DNA of 64,000 nucleotides from CAG-103 sp905215475 (GTDB lineage Bacteria > Bacillota > Clostridia > Oscillospirales > Oscillospiraceae), in NCBI GenBank assembly GCA_905215475.1, contig CAJMPW010000006.1:62001-126000 (forward strand), in the 5' to 3' direction. The notes beneath the pieces were generated by a model. It was not told where the DNA came from and searched no databases. It was given only the letters and a program-made list of their open reading frames with translations. Numbering within the stretch: the first letter of the stretch is position 1; each line of letters begins with the position of its first letter. This document shows positions 33,753-42,421 of this stretch, one piece after another. The position numbers and the translations under genes were made by a program.

Positions 33753-36700
33753 ATGAAAAAACGCATTCTCTCGCTCGTCCTCTGTGCAGCCCTGCTCCTG
33801 AGCCTGTGCCTGTTCATGGGCGCGGGCGCGGCAGTGGATGCGCCCGACGCGGAGGGCTTCGTGCCCGCCGTGAACTTTACGAATGTCGCGCCGCTCGTTC
33901 AGGCCAATGCTCAGGCGGCTGGCGGCCCTGCCCGTGCCGCGATGCTCACCGCGAATGTGAACGCAGTGACCACGCGGGCAGCCGATAAGGGTGTTGTCAC
34001 CAGCAAGACCGCGACCAAGAACGACAATGGCACGTATACCATCACGCTTGAGGCCTATGCCACCGGCAGCAAGGTCATCTCTGAGATCCAGAAGGATGTC
34101 CCGACCGACATCGTGCTTGTCCTTGACCAGTCCGGCTCGATGACGGATGATATGGGCACGGTCACGTATGAACAGTACTCGAGCCGGTACTCGACCAATG
34201 CAGACAACTACGACAGACGCCACAACGGCGGCGACGCGAACCTCTGGTACAAGCTGTCGGACGGTACTTATGTACCTGTAAATGTGGAAAAATCGAAGGT
34301 GTACAATGAGCTGAGTACCAGCCTCAAAAACTATACAAGTAATTGGATAGGTACTACTACGAGCGATTGCTATTGGTATTATCAAGACGCCCTGTATGAG
34401 AAAGTCGGAGCCGAGTACAAGAAAGTGTCTGTGACCTACACAGGCAGCCGGCGGGATGGCTACACCTACACGTATACCTTCTCTGACGGGGAAAAGATTT
34501 CCAGCAAAGGAGACGACAGCGTTCCGAACTTCGGAAAACACGCCCCGCTGTATACACTTGCTGAGGATGGAAGCAGCACTGTCTATACCTATACCTACAC
34601 GGATGCTGACGGCGCGACCCAGACCATCGGCACATCCACCGGAGCAAACGCAAATTACGCACAGTTTTATCAGCGCTCGGTGAGCTCCAAAGGCGGCGGC
34701 AAACGACTGGAGGCGCTGAAAGCCGCAGCAAAGGAGTTTGCAAGCTCCGTCGCTACCAAGGCTGCCGGTAAAGACGGCGTGCTCGGTACAGACGATGATA
34801 TTGACCATCGCATCGCGGTCGTCGGCTTTGCAGATACCGATAAGGACTATGGCTACAACACAGGTGTGTTCGTCGGCAAAAAAATGACGAAGTATGACAG
34901 CGCTTCCAGTGTGTATGCGACTGCGCTTCAGTCAATGAAGACAACGGTCGGTCAGGATAACGTCACCGCATCGCTGGGCGCACTGCAAGCAAGCGGCGCA
35001 ACCAGAACGGACCTCGGCATGGAGATGGCAAAGGGTATTCTGGATGCGAACCCCGTTCCTGCGGATCAAACGAGAAACCGTGTTGTCATCGTCTTTACGG
35101 ACGGTTCTCCGACGGATTTTGACGGCTTCCAAGTTAATGTTGCGAACAGCGCGATCACCACGGCAAATGAAATCAAATCCGGCGGCGCTACGGTATACGG
35201 TATCGGAATTTTTGCCGGTGCAGATGCCACCAGCCCGGGAACAAAGCCAACAAAGAATTTGGGCCAAAACAACAAAGCGTTGCCCGCGGCTTGCAACTGG
35301 TTTATGCAGAACCTGTCGAGCAACAACGGCGTTGTGCAAAACCCGAGCTACTACCTCTCCGCTGCGGATGCGGATTCCCTGAAAAACATCTTTAAGCAGA
35401 TCAGCGACCAGATCGAAACCGGCGGCTCGAGCACCACGCTTAGCAGCGAGGCGGTCGTCAAGGATATCATCTCGCAGCAATTTTGCCTCCCGGCCGGCAC
35501 AAAGCCAGATAAGATCCGGCTGCAGACCTATGCCTGTACCGGCAAGACCGGAGAGACGTATCAGTGGAGCGCGACCGACGATGGGAATATGGGCGCAACT
35601 GCCAGCATCCGGCAGGATGGACAGGTCAGCGTGACCGGCTTTGACTTCGCCGGCAATTGGTGCGGCGTGGAAACGCAGACGGATGGTACGGAAGTCGCGC
35701 GCGGCCATAAGCTGGTCATCTCTTTCGAGGTCGTGCCAAAGGACGGCTTCCTTGGCGGTAACGATGTGTTCACGAATGCAAACGCCGCCATCTACGCAAA
35801 CAGCACGGCGCAGCTTCCGGTTGCGACCTTTGAACATCCGAAGGTCAATGTGCCGATCAAGGACGTGACTGTGACAGGCGCGGACAAGAATGTATACCTG
35901 CTCGACAGCGTGACTGCCGACGCGCTTAAAGCCGGAACGACGGTCATGGTCGGCGGAGTAACGCTCAACTTGAGCGAAGAAAATTACGGACTTGAAACTT
36001 GGCAGACAGAGTATGTGGACATCACCGTTGCGGTCAAGGATGTAAACGGCGGCAATGAGATTACTGACCTGTCTGACCTGCAAGATGACGTTACCTATTC
36101 GGTCGCGGTCACGGTCGCGCCGAAGACGCCAAGCACTGCGGACGACGCCGCAACAGAGCGGACGGGCATCGACACTGCCAAAGTCAACGTTTTCAAGCCG
36201 GAGCTGACCTTCAAGGACAGCGAGGGCTATTACGGCGACACCGCACCCGACTTTGACAGCAACCTGACCAATACCGTGTGGAAGCACGGCGAAACCGAGG
36301 CCAATACTGCTGTGATGGGCAAAGCTCCCGAGCTGACCATTACCTGCACGCCGGACGACGGCGCTGTCGTGGGCGGCAGTATCAACACCCGGACGGACTT
36401 TGGTGTGGCTGCGGCTGTGATGATCGGTGAGACCAATGTGACAGCGAATACCACATTTAAGCACACGTCCTGCGATGGTAAGACCTGCACGCCGCCGGAC
36501 GGCAGAGCGTTCCTGTGCCATGTCAAAACCTGCAGCCTGACGATCTCCAAGACCGTCGAGGGTGAGGGTGCGAACCCGAACCAGACGTTTGTGTTCGACG
36601 TGAAGGACAGCGCCGGTAAGGTCGTGACCACCATCGTGCTCAAGGACGGCGGCAAAAAGACCATCACCGGTCTGGCCGTCGGCAAGTACACGGTCACTGA

Positions 36701-36884
36701 GGATACAAACTGGTCGTGGAGCTACAGCGTCGTTGATGGCAATGACAAGACGGCCACGCTCAGCAGCGAAGTGTCCAGCGCCATGGTCGCGGTCACCAAC
36801 ACGTACAGCAAGCCCAATTGGCTCACGAGCATTGCCGACGTGATCAACACTTGGATCAGCGGCAGTGCCGAGCAGAAAAACTGA
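33753..36884 (+). CDS. Large secreted von Willebrand factor A-domain surface protein
   Basis: The 1043-residue protein has an ordinary signal peptide (AALLLSLCLFMGAGA) rather than a SipW type. The vWA domain starts near residue 119 with IVLVLDQSGSMTDD; D125, S127 and S129 form the MIDAS metal site, completed by SGATRTDLGM and VIVFTDGSPTDF. About 170 residues rich in Tyr, Thr and Ser are inserted between the first MIDAS strand and the rest (roughly 134-300). After it come beta-rich repeats and a Cna-B/SpaA-like domain (CSLTISKTVEGEG ... KTITGLAVGKYTVTED). No LPxTG and no SLH are present, so it is probably held by partners. It is likely the tip adhesin or backbone of the SipW-locus fibre (inference). 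Confidence 0.85.
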   Translation: MKKRILSLVLCAALLLSLCLFMGAGAAVDAPDAEGFVPAVNFTNVAPLVQANAQAAGGPARAAMLTANVNAVTTRAADKGVVTSKTATKNDNGTYTITLEAYATGSKVISEIQKDVPTDIVLVLDQSGSMTDDMGTVTYEQYSSRYSTNADNYDRRHNGGDANLWYKLSDGTYVPVNVEKSKVYNELSTSLKNYTSNWIGTTTSDCYWYYQDALYEKVGAEYKKVSVTYTGSRRDGYTYTYTFSDGEKISSKGDDSVPNFGKHAPLYTLAEDGSSTVYTYTYTDADGATQTIGTSTGANANYAQFYQRSVSSKGGGKRLEALKAAAKEFASSVATKAAGKDGVLGTDDDIDHRIAVVGFADTDKDYGYNTGVFVGKKMTKYDSASSVYATALQSMKTTVGQDNVTASLGALQASGATRTDLGMEMAKGILDANPVPADQTRNRVVIVFTDGSPTDFDGFQVNVANSAITTANEIKSGGATVYGIGIFAGADATSPGTKPTKNLGQNNKALPAACNWFMQNLSSNNGVVQNPSYYLSAADADSLKNIFKQISDQIETGGSSTTLSSEAVVKDIISQQFCLPAGTKPDKIRLQTYACTGKTGETYQWSATDDGNMGATASIRQDGQVSVTGFDFAGNWCGVETQTDGTEVARGHKLVISFEVVPKDGFLGGNDVFTNANAAIYANSTAQLPVATFEHPKVNVPIKDVTVTGADKNVYLLDSVTADALKAGTTVMVGGVTLNLSEENYGLETWQTEYVDITVAVKDVNGGNEITDLSDLQDDVTYSVAVTVAPKTPSTADDAATERTGIDTAKVNVFKPELTFKDSEGYYGDTAPDFDSNLTNTVWKHGETEANTAVMGKAPELTITCTPDDGAVVGGSINTRTDFGVAAAVMIGETNVTANTTFKHTSCDGKTCTPPDGRAFLCHVKTCSLTISKTVEGEGANPNQTFVFDVKDSAGKVVTTIVLKDGGKKTITGLAVGKYTVTEDTNWSWSYSVVDGNDKTATLSSEVSSAMVAVTNTYSKPNWLTSIADVINTWISGSAEQKN

Positions 36885-36900
36885 ACAGGAGGGATGACAT

Positions 36901-37482
36901 ATGAAACGTATCTTTAACGGTTCAGGCGGGAGAAAGACCGCGCTCATCCTCTCCCTGTGCCTGATCTTCGCGCTGGCCGTCGGCACGACGTTCGCCCTGC
37001 TCAAGGCGAGCACCGACCCCGTGGAGAACACCTTCACGGCGGCCAAATCCGAGATCAAGATTGATGAGGACGTGACAGGCGGACAGAAAAAGAGCATCGC
37101 CGTCATAAACACCGGCACGGCCGTGTCCTATGTCCGCGTCAAGCTGGTCATGAACTGGGTGGATAATACCACCGGAAACATCGTTTCCGGCGACAACCTG
37201 CCGAATGTCACACTCAACAGTGACAACAGCTGGTTCCTCGGTTCTGACGGCATCTACTACTATCAGATGCCGGTCGCGGCGAACGACGGTGTAACGACCA
37301 ACCTGCTGAAAGATCCCATCACGCAGCAGAATGCGCCCAAGGGCTGTCACCTCGAGGTGACGGTGCTGGCCGAGAGCATTCAGGCCGCGCCGAGCGCGGC
37401 TGTGGAAGGCGCGTGGAGGGCGGTCAAGGTTGAGAACGGCAACCTGACTCCGGCAGTCCCGGCGCCGGTCGTGACACCATAA
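36901..37482 (+). CDS. TasA-like secreted protein 4
   Basis: The 193-residue protein has a short basic leader (MKRIFNGSGGRK), a hydrophobic helix and FALAVGTTFALLKASTDPVEN followed by TFTAAKSEIKI, a divergent SipW-type signal. The mature part (VSYVRVKLVMNWVDNTTGN) looks like the minor-subunit family that resembles protein 3. AGGAGG precedes the ATG. It lies 16 bases after the vWA gene and 13 before the SLH gene. It is probably a linker or minor subunit (inference). Confidence 0.8.
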   Translation: MKRIFNGSGGRKTALILSLCLIFALAVGTTFALLKASTDPVENTFTAAKSEIKIDEDVTGGQKKSIAVINTGTAVSYVRVKLVMNWVDNTTGNIVSGDNLPNVTLNSDNSWFLGSDGIYYYQMPVAANDGVTTNLLKDPITQQNAPKGCHLEVTVLAESIQAAPSAAVEGAWRAVKVENGNLTPAVPAPVVTP

Positions 37483-37495
37483 GGAGGGCAGCGGT

Positions 37496-38806
37496 ATGAA
37501 ACACAAAAAGCTTACCATGATCGTCGCCCTCGTGCTGGTGGTCGCGCTGGCCGCGGGGCTGGGCATCTGGGCGACGGGCGAGGAAAAGCTCCCCACCGTC
37601 ACCTATTATGACGGCAACGACGGCCACGACGCGCGCTTTGCCTTTACCAACACCGGCAAGGGCTCGGCGACAGACCTGTTTGCAAACTTCTCCAACTGCA
37701 TGCCCGGCGACAGCCTCACGCAGACCATCTGTGTCAAGGCCGACAGCGCCAACGGCGTGCAGGGCGCGAAGGTCTACCTCCGCGCCGAGATCGACGGCGA
37801 CGCCTCCGCCAAGGAGGGCGCTGCCATCAAGTACAGCGATGTGCTCAGACACATCCACATGACTGTGTCGCAGGACGGCAAGGTGCTCGCAACCAACAAG
37901 AACGCGAGCCTCTTCGACCAGCTCGACGCGGCCGACGGACTCAAGAGCAACGTCCTCGTTGCCGAGGTCTTCCCGAAGAAAGACCCGGTCAAGCTGGACG
38001 TGACCATTGAGATCGACCCCGCGATGGGCAACGCCTTCCAGGAAGCGGCCGCGCACATTAAGTTCGTCTTCTCTGCCGAGGACAACGAGCTGCCGCCTCC
38101 GCCGCTGGAGCGCGCTGACCACTTCTCGTACGTCAGCGGTTATCCGGACGGTACGGTTCGCCCGCAGGGCGACATCACGCGCGCCGAGGTCGCAACGATC
38201 TTCTTCTGCCTGCTGCAGGATGACGCCCGTGAGCAGGTCTGGAGCACGCACGACTCCTTCACCGATGTGTTGCCGAACCGCTGGTACAGCAACCGCATTG
38301 CGACGATGAGCAATGCCGGCATGATGATCGGCTACCCGGACGGCACGTTCCGCCCGAACAACAAGATCACGCGCGCCGAGTTTGCGACCGTTGCGGCAGG
38401 CTTCTTCCACGCACCGGAGGTCTCGGACGATGCCTTCAGCGACATCTCCAATTCCTGGGCACGCGATTACATCAACCGTGCGGCTGCGCTCGGCTTGGTC
38501 AGCGGTGATGACGACGGCAAGTTCCGCCCGAATGACTACATCACGCGCGCCGAGGTCATGGCGATCCTCAACCGCGTCCTGTTCCGCACACCGGATAAGG
38601 ATCATCTGCTGCCGGATGATATGATCACCTGGCCGGACAACAGCGACACGACGGCATGGTATTACGCCGACGTGCAGGAGGCCACGAACAGCCACGACTA
38701 TGAGCGTGTGGACAACAAGTCGCCCGAGACGTGGACGAAGATCAACCCGCCGCGTGACTGGGACGCCCTTGAAAAAGAGCTGGCGCAGAAGTACCCCGGC
38801 AAGTGA
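37496..38806 (+). CDS. SLH-anchored TasA-like protein (fibre wall anchor)
   Basis: The 436-residue protein joins an N-terminal TasA-like domain (after the signal VALAAGLGIWATGE; DLFANFSNCMPGDSLTQ near residues 60-75) to three S-layer-homology repeats. These start at about residues 215 (GYPDGTVRPQGDITRAE), 279 (GYPDGTFRPNNKITRAE) and 336 (DGKFRPNDYITRAE). SLH repeats bind pyruvylated wall polysaccharide. It thus probably anchors the fibre to the cell wall. It is the last gene of the operon, 13 bases after the previous gene, and a terminator follows. Confidence 0.9.
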   Translation: MKHKKLTMIVALVLVVALAAGLGIWATGEEKLPTVTYYDGNDGHDARFAFTNTGKGSATDLFANFSNCMPGDSLTQTICVKADSANGVQGAKVYLRAEIDGDASAKEGAAIKYSDVLRHIHMTVSQDGKVLATNKNASLFDQLDAADGLKSNVLVAEVFPKKDPVKLDVTIEIDPAMGNAFQEAAAHIKFVFSAEDNELPPPPLERADHFSYVSGYPDGTVRPQGDITRAEVATIFFCLLQDDAREQVWSTHDSFTDVLPNRWYSNRIATMSNAGMMIGYPDGTFRPNNKITRAEFATVAAGFFHAPEVSDDAFSDISNSWARDYINRAAALGLVSGDDDGKFRPNDYITRAEVMAILNRVLFRTPDKDHLLPDDMITWPDNSDTTAWYYADVQEATNSHDYERVDNKSPETWTKINPPRDWDALEKELAQKYPGK

Positions 38807-38842
38807 GCGCACTGCGCTGACGAAAACTCCAAATCATAGCGG

Positions 38843-38875
38843 ACGCCCCCTGTGCTGCGGCACAGGGGGCGTTTG
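38843..38875 (+). terminator. Terminator of the SipW/TasA/vWA operon
   Basis: A perfect 13-bp stem ACGCCCCCTGTGC with a TGCG loop, followed by a short TT. Confidence 0.7.
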
Positions 38876-39133
38876 ATGCTGCCGAGAGGGATGCCTTCCC
38901 GGCAAGGAGAGCTGCGCGGCCGCGCTGCCCGTCAGAGGCGCAGGGGCGCGGCAGAAATTTTCCACATCTGCGGGGCGCTGTGGTAGAAATGTTCACAAGT
39001 CTTGCGGTATAACTGCGTGCGTAAGAAAAATTACGGTCGATTTTTGCCGGGGTTCGTCTTGCGGCGGCACAAAAAGCCGCGAACGGGAACACGCAAGCGG
39101 GGCATCCGGCGGCGAATGAGGGTGGAGGGAATC

Positions 39134-40597
39134 ATGATGCTGCACCGCAGAAAAAAGTCGTCGGTCGATCTGCTTTCCGGCGACGAAGGATGGGTGATCT
39201 TCAGGTTTTCCGTGCCAATCATTCTCTCCTATCTGCTTCAGCAGATCTACACGATCAGCGATGCCGCAATCTGCGGGCAGACGCTCGGTGTCGATGACAT
39301 TGCGGGCGTGAACGATGTGTTTCCGATCCTGATCATATTCCTGCAGTTCGCGGTCGGCTGCACCGCCGGTTTCTCGGTCATCACCTCCATCGCGGCGGGG
39401 CGCGGCGATCGGGTCAGAGTCCGCAGCTCCTTTGCGGCGCAGCTTGTTCTCGGCGGTGTCTTGTCGCTTGCGCTGACCGGTGTCGCCGTGCTGACACTCA
39501 AGCCCCTGCTCCGGTTTATCGGCCTGTCCGAGGCAAACCCCGGCGTTTGGAGGGCGGCATATCAGTATTCGCTGGTCATCTTCATCGGGATCTTTGCGCA
39601 GCTCTATTACAATTTGATCTGCTCTGTCTTGCGCAGTCTGGGGGATTCAACAACACCGCTCATGTTCCTGCTGTTTTCCACCGTGCTGAACATCGGGCTC
39701 GACCTGCTGTTCATCCTCGCGTTCCGGCTCGGGGTCATCGGCGCGGCGGCTGCCACCGTGCTGGCACAGGCAGTGAGCGCGCTCTTGTGCCTGATGTACG
39801 CCTTCGGAAAATATCCGGAGCTCCATCTTTCCAGACAGGATTTTCGCGCGGAGGTCTCCGTGTATGCGCAGCACCTGAGTCAGGGGCTGCCGATGGGGCT
39901 TCAGTTTTCGGTGCTGGCGATCGGCATCATCGTGATGCAGCGCGCACTGGTCGGCTTTGACATCGGACCGGACGGCATCATGGCGGCCGGAAACCCCGCC
40001 CAGAACGGATTCGGCGCGGCCAACAAGCTCAACAACTTCCTGATGTGCCCGATGAATGCGCTCAGCACTGCGATCGTCAGCTTCAACGCGCAGAATTTGG
40101 GCGCGGGCAGACAGGACAGGATCCGGCGCGGAACGGTCAAGAGCCTGCTGATCGGGCTCGCTATGTATCTGATCCTTGGCGGCATCGGTATGCTCCTGAC
40201 GGTCCGGGGCGCATATCAGTATCTGTTTATGAGCGCGGATAAGATCACGGCGGCCACGATCCGCTATGGCAACCTGTATCTGTATGTGGATCTGTCCATG
40301 TATTTTGCGCTGATGGTCCTGTTCGTCTTTCGCTCCGGCGTGCAGGGTGTGGGTCATGCGGAGTTTACGCTGGTCGCCGGCTGCGCCGAGCTGATCGCGC
40401 GTGTTTTGATCTGCGCCTTCCTGCCGAGGCTCGTCAACGGCGGGGCGATCGACGCGTCGGCCTCCGTGGGCGCGTACATCGCGCTGTGCTTCGCAGATCC
40501 GGGCGCGTGGATCTTGGCGGCCGTTTCGCTGTTCTATCCGGCCGCGCGGTATCTGTTCGGCGGCGAGCGCAAAAAGCCGGGCGAGCACGCCGCCTGA
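39134..40597 (+). CDS. MATE-family efflux transporter
   Basis: This 487-residue membrane transporter has 12 probable helices in two halves. It exports drugs or metabolites in exchange for Na+ or H+. The family signature is visible in SVPIILSYLLQQIYTISDAAICG near the start and in SAIVSFNAQNLGAGRQDR-like (actual TAIVSFNAQNLGAG) in the second half. The start MMLHRRKKSS follows GTGGAGGG; ATG at 39137 is an equal choice. The 258 bases upstream, after the SLH operon terminator, contain no gene and no clear promoter. It is unrelated to the preceding locus by orientation alone. Confidence 0.9.
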   Translation: MMLHRRKKSSVDLLSGDEGWVIFRFSVPIILSYLLQQIYTISDAAICGQTLGVDDIAGVNDVFPILIIFLQFAVGCTAGFSVITSIAAGRGDRVRVRSSFAAQLVLGGVLSLALTGVAVLTLKPLLRFIGLSEANPGVWRAAYQYSLVIFIGIFAQLYYNLICSVLRSLGDSTTPLMFLLFSTVLNIGLDLLFILAFRLGVIGAAAATVLAQAVSALLCLMYAFGKYPELHLSRQDFRAEVSVYAQHLSQGLPMGLQFSVLAIGIIVMQRALVGFDIGPDGIMAAGNPAQNGFGAANKLNNFLMCPMNALSTAIVSFNAQNLGAGRQDRIRRGTVKSLLIGLAMYLILGGIGMLLTVRGAYQYLFMSADKITAATIRYGNLYLYVDLSMYFALMVLFVFRSGVQGVGHAEFTLVAGCAELIARVLICAFLPRLVNGGAIDASASVGAYIALCFADPGAWILAAVSLFYPAARYLFGGERKKPGEHAA

Positions 40598-40652
40598 AAA
40601 CCGGTGCAGCTGCGCAGGCCGGATGCACAGATGTCCGCAAGCGCCGATCCCG

Positions 40653-40681
40653 TTGACAGGCGATCCTCGGCTGCGTATAAT
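40653..40681 (+). promoter_or_regulatory. Consensus sigmaA promoter upstream of the LOG-family gene
   Basis: TTGACA and TATAAT, both perfect, with a 17-base spacer. Transcription should start near 40688. Confidence 0.85.
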
Positions 40682-40700
40682 ACAAACGGTGCGTACCTGC

Positions 40701-40734
40701 CGGCAGTCAGGCAAAAAGCCTGACTGCCGTTTTT
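40701..40734 (+). terminator. Intrinsic terminator inside the LOG-gene leader (attenuator candidate)
   Basis: A perfect 12-bp stem CGGCAGTCAGGC with an AAAAA loop and a TTTTTAT tail, ending about 46 nt after the predicted start and 34 nt before the start codon. The palindrome CTGCCGGCAG (40698-40707) overlaps its left arm and could compete. Confidence 0.8.
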
Positions 40735-40767
40735 ATACCGACAGGAACATGATCGGAGGGACTCGAT

Positions 40768-41301
40768 GTGAATATTACCGTCTATCTTGGCGCGAACGAA
40801 GGCAACGATCCCGGCCTGCGAAAAGCGGTCGAAGAGTTGGGGACGTGGATCGGCAGCAGCGGAAACGCGCTGGTCTACGGCGGCTCCAGATCCGGGCTGA
40901 TGGGCGCGATTGCGGACAGCGTTTTGCTCTCCGGCGGCGCAGTGACCGGCGTCGAGCCGCGCTGCTTCATCGAAAGCGAATTTCAGCACGACGGCTTGAC
41001 CGAGCTGATCGTGACCGAGGACATGGCGGAGCGCAAACGCAGGATGATCGAGCTCGGCGATGCCTTTATTGCCTTCCCCGGCGGCACGGGAACACTGGAG
41101 GAGATCGCAGAGGTCATGTCCAAGGTGTCTTTGAAGCATCTGGACGCGCCGTGCATTCTCTACAACCTGAACGGTTACTACAATGCGCTGCAGGCACTTT
41201 TGGAGCAGATGATCGAAAAGGGGCTGTCGTCCGAAGCACGGCAGGAGGGCATCTATTTTGCCGAGAGCCTTGACCAGATCCGGCGCATCCTGAGTGCGTA
41301 G
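40768..41301 (+). CDS. LOG-family protein (TIGR00730 type)
   Basis: The 177-residue protein belongs to the 'lysine decarboxylase-like' LOG family, whose characterised members are nucleotide phosphoribohydrolases (cytokinin-activating in plants). VYGGSRSGLMGAIADSVL and the FPGGTGTLEEI active-site motif are clear. The physiological substrate in Clostridia is unknown. A GTG start is chosen because CGGAGGG lies 8 bases upstream; the nearby ATG is followed at once by TGA. It is preceded by a perfect promoter and a terminator-like leader. Confidence 0.9.
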   Translation: MNITVYLGANEGNDPGLRKAVEELGTWIGSSGNALVYGGSRSGLMGAIADSVLLSGGAVTGVEPRCFIESEFQHDGLTELIVTEDMAERKRRMIELGDAFIAFPGGTGTLEEIAEVMSKVSLKHLDAPCILYNLNGYYNALQALLEQMIEKGLSSEARQEGIYFAESLDQIRRILSA

Positions 41302-41326
41302 TTTTTGACGGCTGCGCCGTGCATAG

Positions 41327-41372
41327 AAATCCCCTCCGTATGCGGGAAAGCATACGGAGGGGATTTGTTTTG
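41327..41372. terminator. Terminator between LOG gene and convergent operon
   Basis: A perfect 17-bp stem (41327-41343 with 41350-41366) around a GGGAAA loop, followed by GTTTTG. Confidence 0.85.
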
Positions 41373-41403
41373 TCGGGCTCGATGCCAGCTTCCGTGCGCT
41401 GCC

Positions 41404-42354
41404 TCAGCCGAGATACTGCTTGTCGTAGTTATTCTGGATGCAGGAGATGACCTGCGTGATGACGGTGTTGAACGGGGTCGGCACGCCGAGCCGTGCGCCG
41501 TAGCGCGCGATCGCACCGTTGAGCACCGAGATCTCCGTCTGGCGCTGGTGCAGCACGGCGTCCTGCGCCATGGACGGATAGTAGTTGCCGAGGTTTGCGA
41601 CGATGTTCGGCTCCTCCTTTTCCATCAGCGGCCAGAGATCGCCGATGCCGAGCGCCTGCGCGACGGCGCAGCCCTCTTTCCAGACGTGCATGACGATGTC
41701 GTGCCCATAGGGGTCGGCGAACGTTTCCTTCACCTTCAGGCGCATGACGGCGCTCACGCCGTTGTAGCCGCTGTTGGCGATGACTTTTTTCCAGATGTAC
41801 GGGCGCACGTCTTCGTCAAAGCTCGCGTTGCAGCCGCCCGCGCGGAAGCACGCCTCGAGCGCCTTGCCGGCGGCGTCGGCCTTCGGGTTGTTGCGCACCG
41901 CGCCGAAGTGCATCTGGATGCCCTTTTCCGGCTTGCTCACGCACACGCCGGGGCCGGCCAGCTCCGTGCCGATCAGACCGCTGCCGTAGAGGATGCGGTC
42001 GGCGTCTACGAACTGCGCGAGCACCTCGTCGTTGCCGAGACCGTTTTGCAGCGACACGACCGCCGTCTCCGGTCCGATGCAGGGCATGGTGTCGGCCATG
42101 ACGTCCTCCGTCTGCGTGGCCTTGACCATGAGGATGACCATGTCCATCGTGCCGATGTCGCGCGCGGTCGCGCTCGTGTGAAAGCCCGTGAGCACCTCTT
42201 CGCCCTCCGGCGTGCGGAAGACCAGCCCGTCGGCTGCGATCTTGTCCATGTGCGCCTTGTACTTGTCGACGAGCCAGAGCTCGGCGCCGCCCTTGCGCAG
42301 GTAGGCGGCAAAGACGCTGCCGGCAGCGCCGGAGCCGATCATTGCGATTTTCAT
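41404..42354 (-). CDS. Ketopantoate reductase family protein, copy 1
   Basis: This 316-residue NADPH-dependent dehydrogenase has the PanE/ApbA fold. The Rossmann loop is MIGSGAAGSVFAAYLRKGG, LQNGLGNDE is the conserved active-site segment, and WKKVIANSGYNGVSA carries the catalytic Lys. PanE reduces ketopantoate for coenzyme A; paralogues act on other 2-oxo acids. It sits directly after a similar gene (copy 2) and an FAH-family gene, which argues for a catabolic substrate rather than pantoate (inference). Confidence 0.85.
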   Translation of the reverse strand: MKIAMIGSGAAGSVFAAYLRKGGAELWLVDKYKAHMDKIAADGLVFRTPEGEEVLTGFHTSATARDIGTMDMVILMVKATQTEDVMADTMPCIGPETAVVSLQNGLGNDEVLAQFVDADRILYGSGLIGTELAGPGVCVSKPEKGIQMHFGAVRNNPKADAAGKALEACFRAGGCNASFDEDVRPYIWKKVIANSGYNGVSAVMRLKVKETFADPYGHDIVMHVWKEGCAVAQALGIGDLWPLMEKEEPNIVANLGNYYPSMAQDAVLHQRQTEISVLNGAIARYGARLGVPTPFNTVITQVISCIQNNYDKQYLG

Positions 42355-42374
42355 GCGGTTGCCTCCTTAGCAAA

Positions 42375-42403
42375 CTGCCGGCCGGTTGGTGCCCGGCCGG
42401 CAG
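42375..42403 (-). other. Hairpin between the two ketopantoate-reductase-like genes
   Basis: An 11-bp perfect stem CTGCCGGCCGG with a 7-base loop. A weak TTT follows on the minus strand. It may reduce copy 1 expression or stabilise the upstream message. Confidence 0.6.
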
Positions 42404-42421
42404 CGAAAAAACGGGGTGAAC

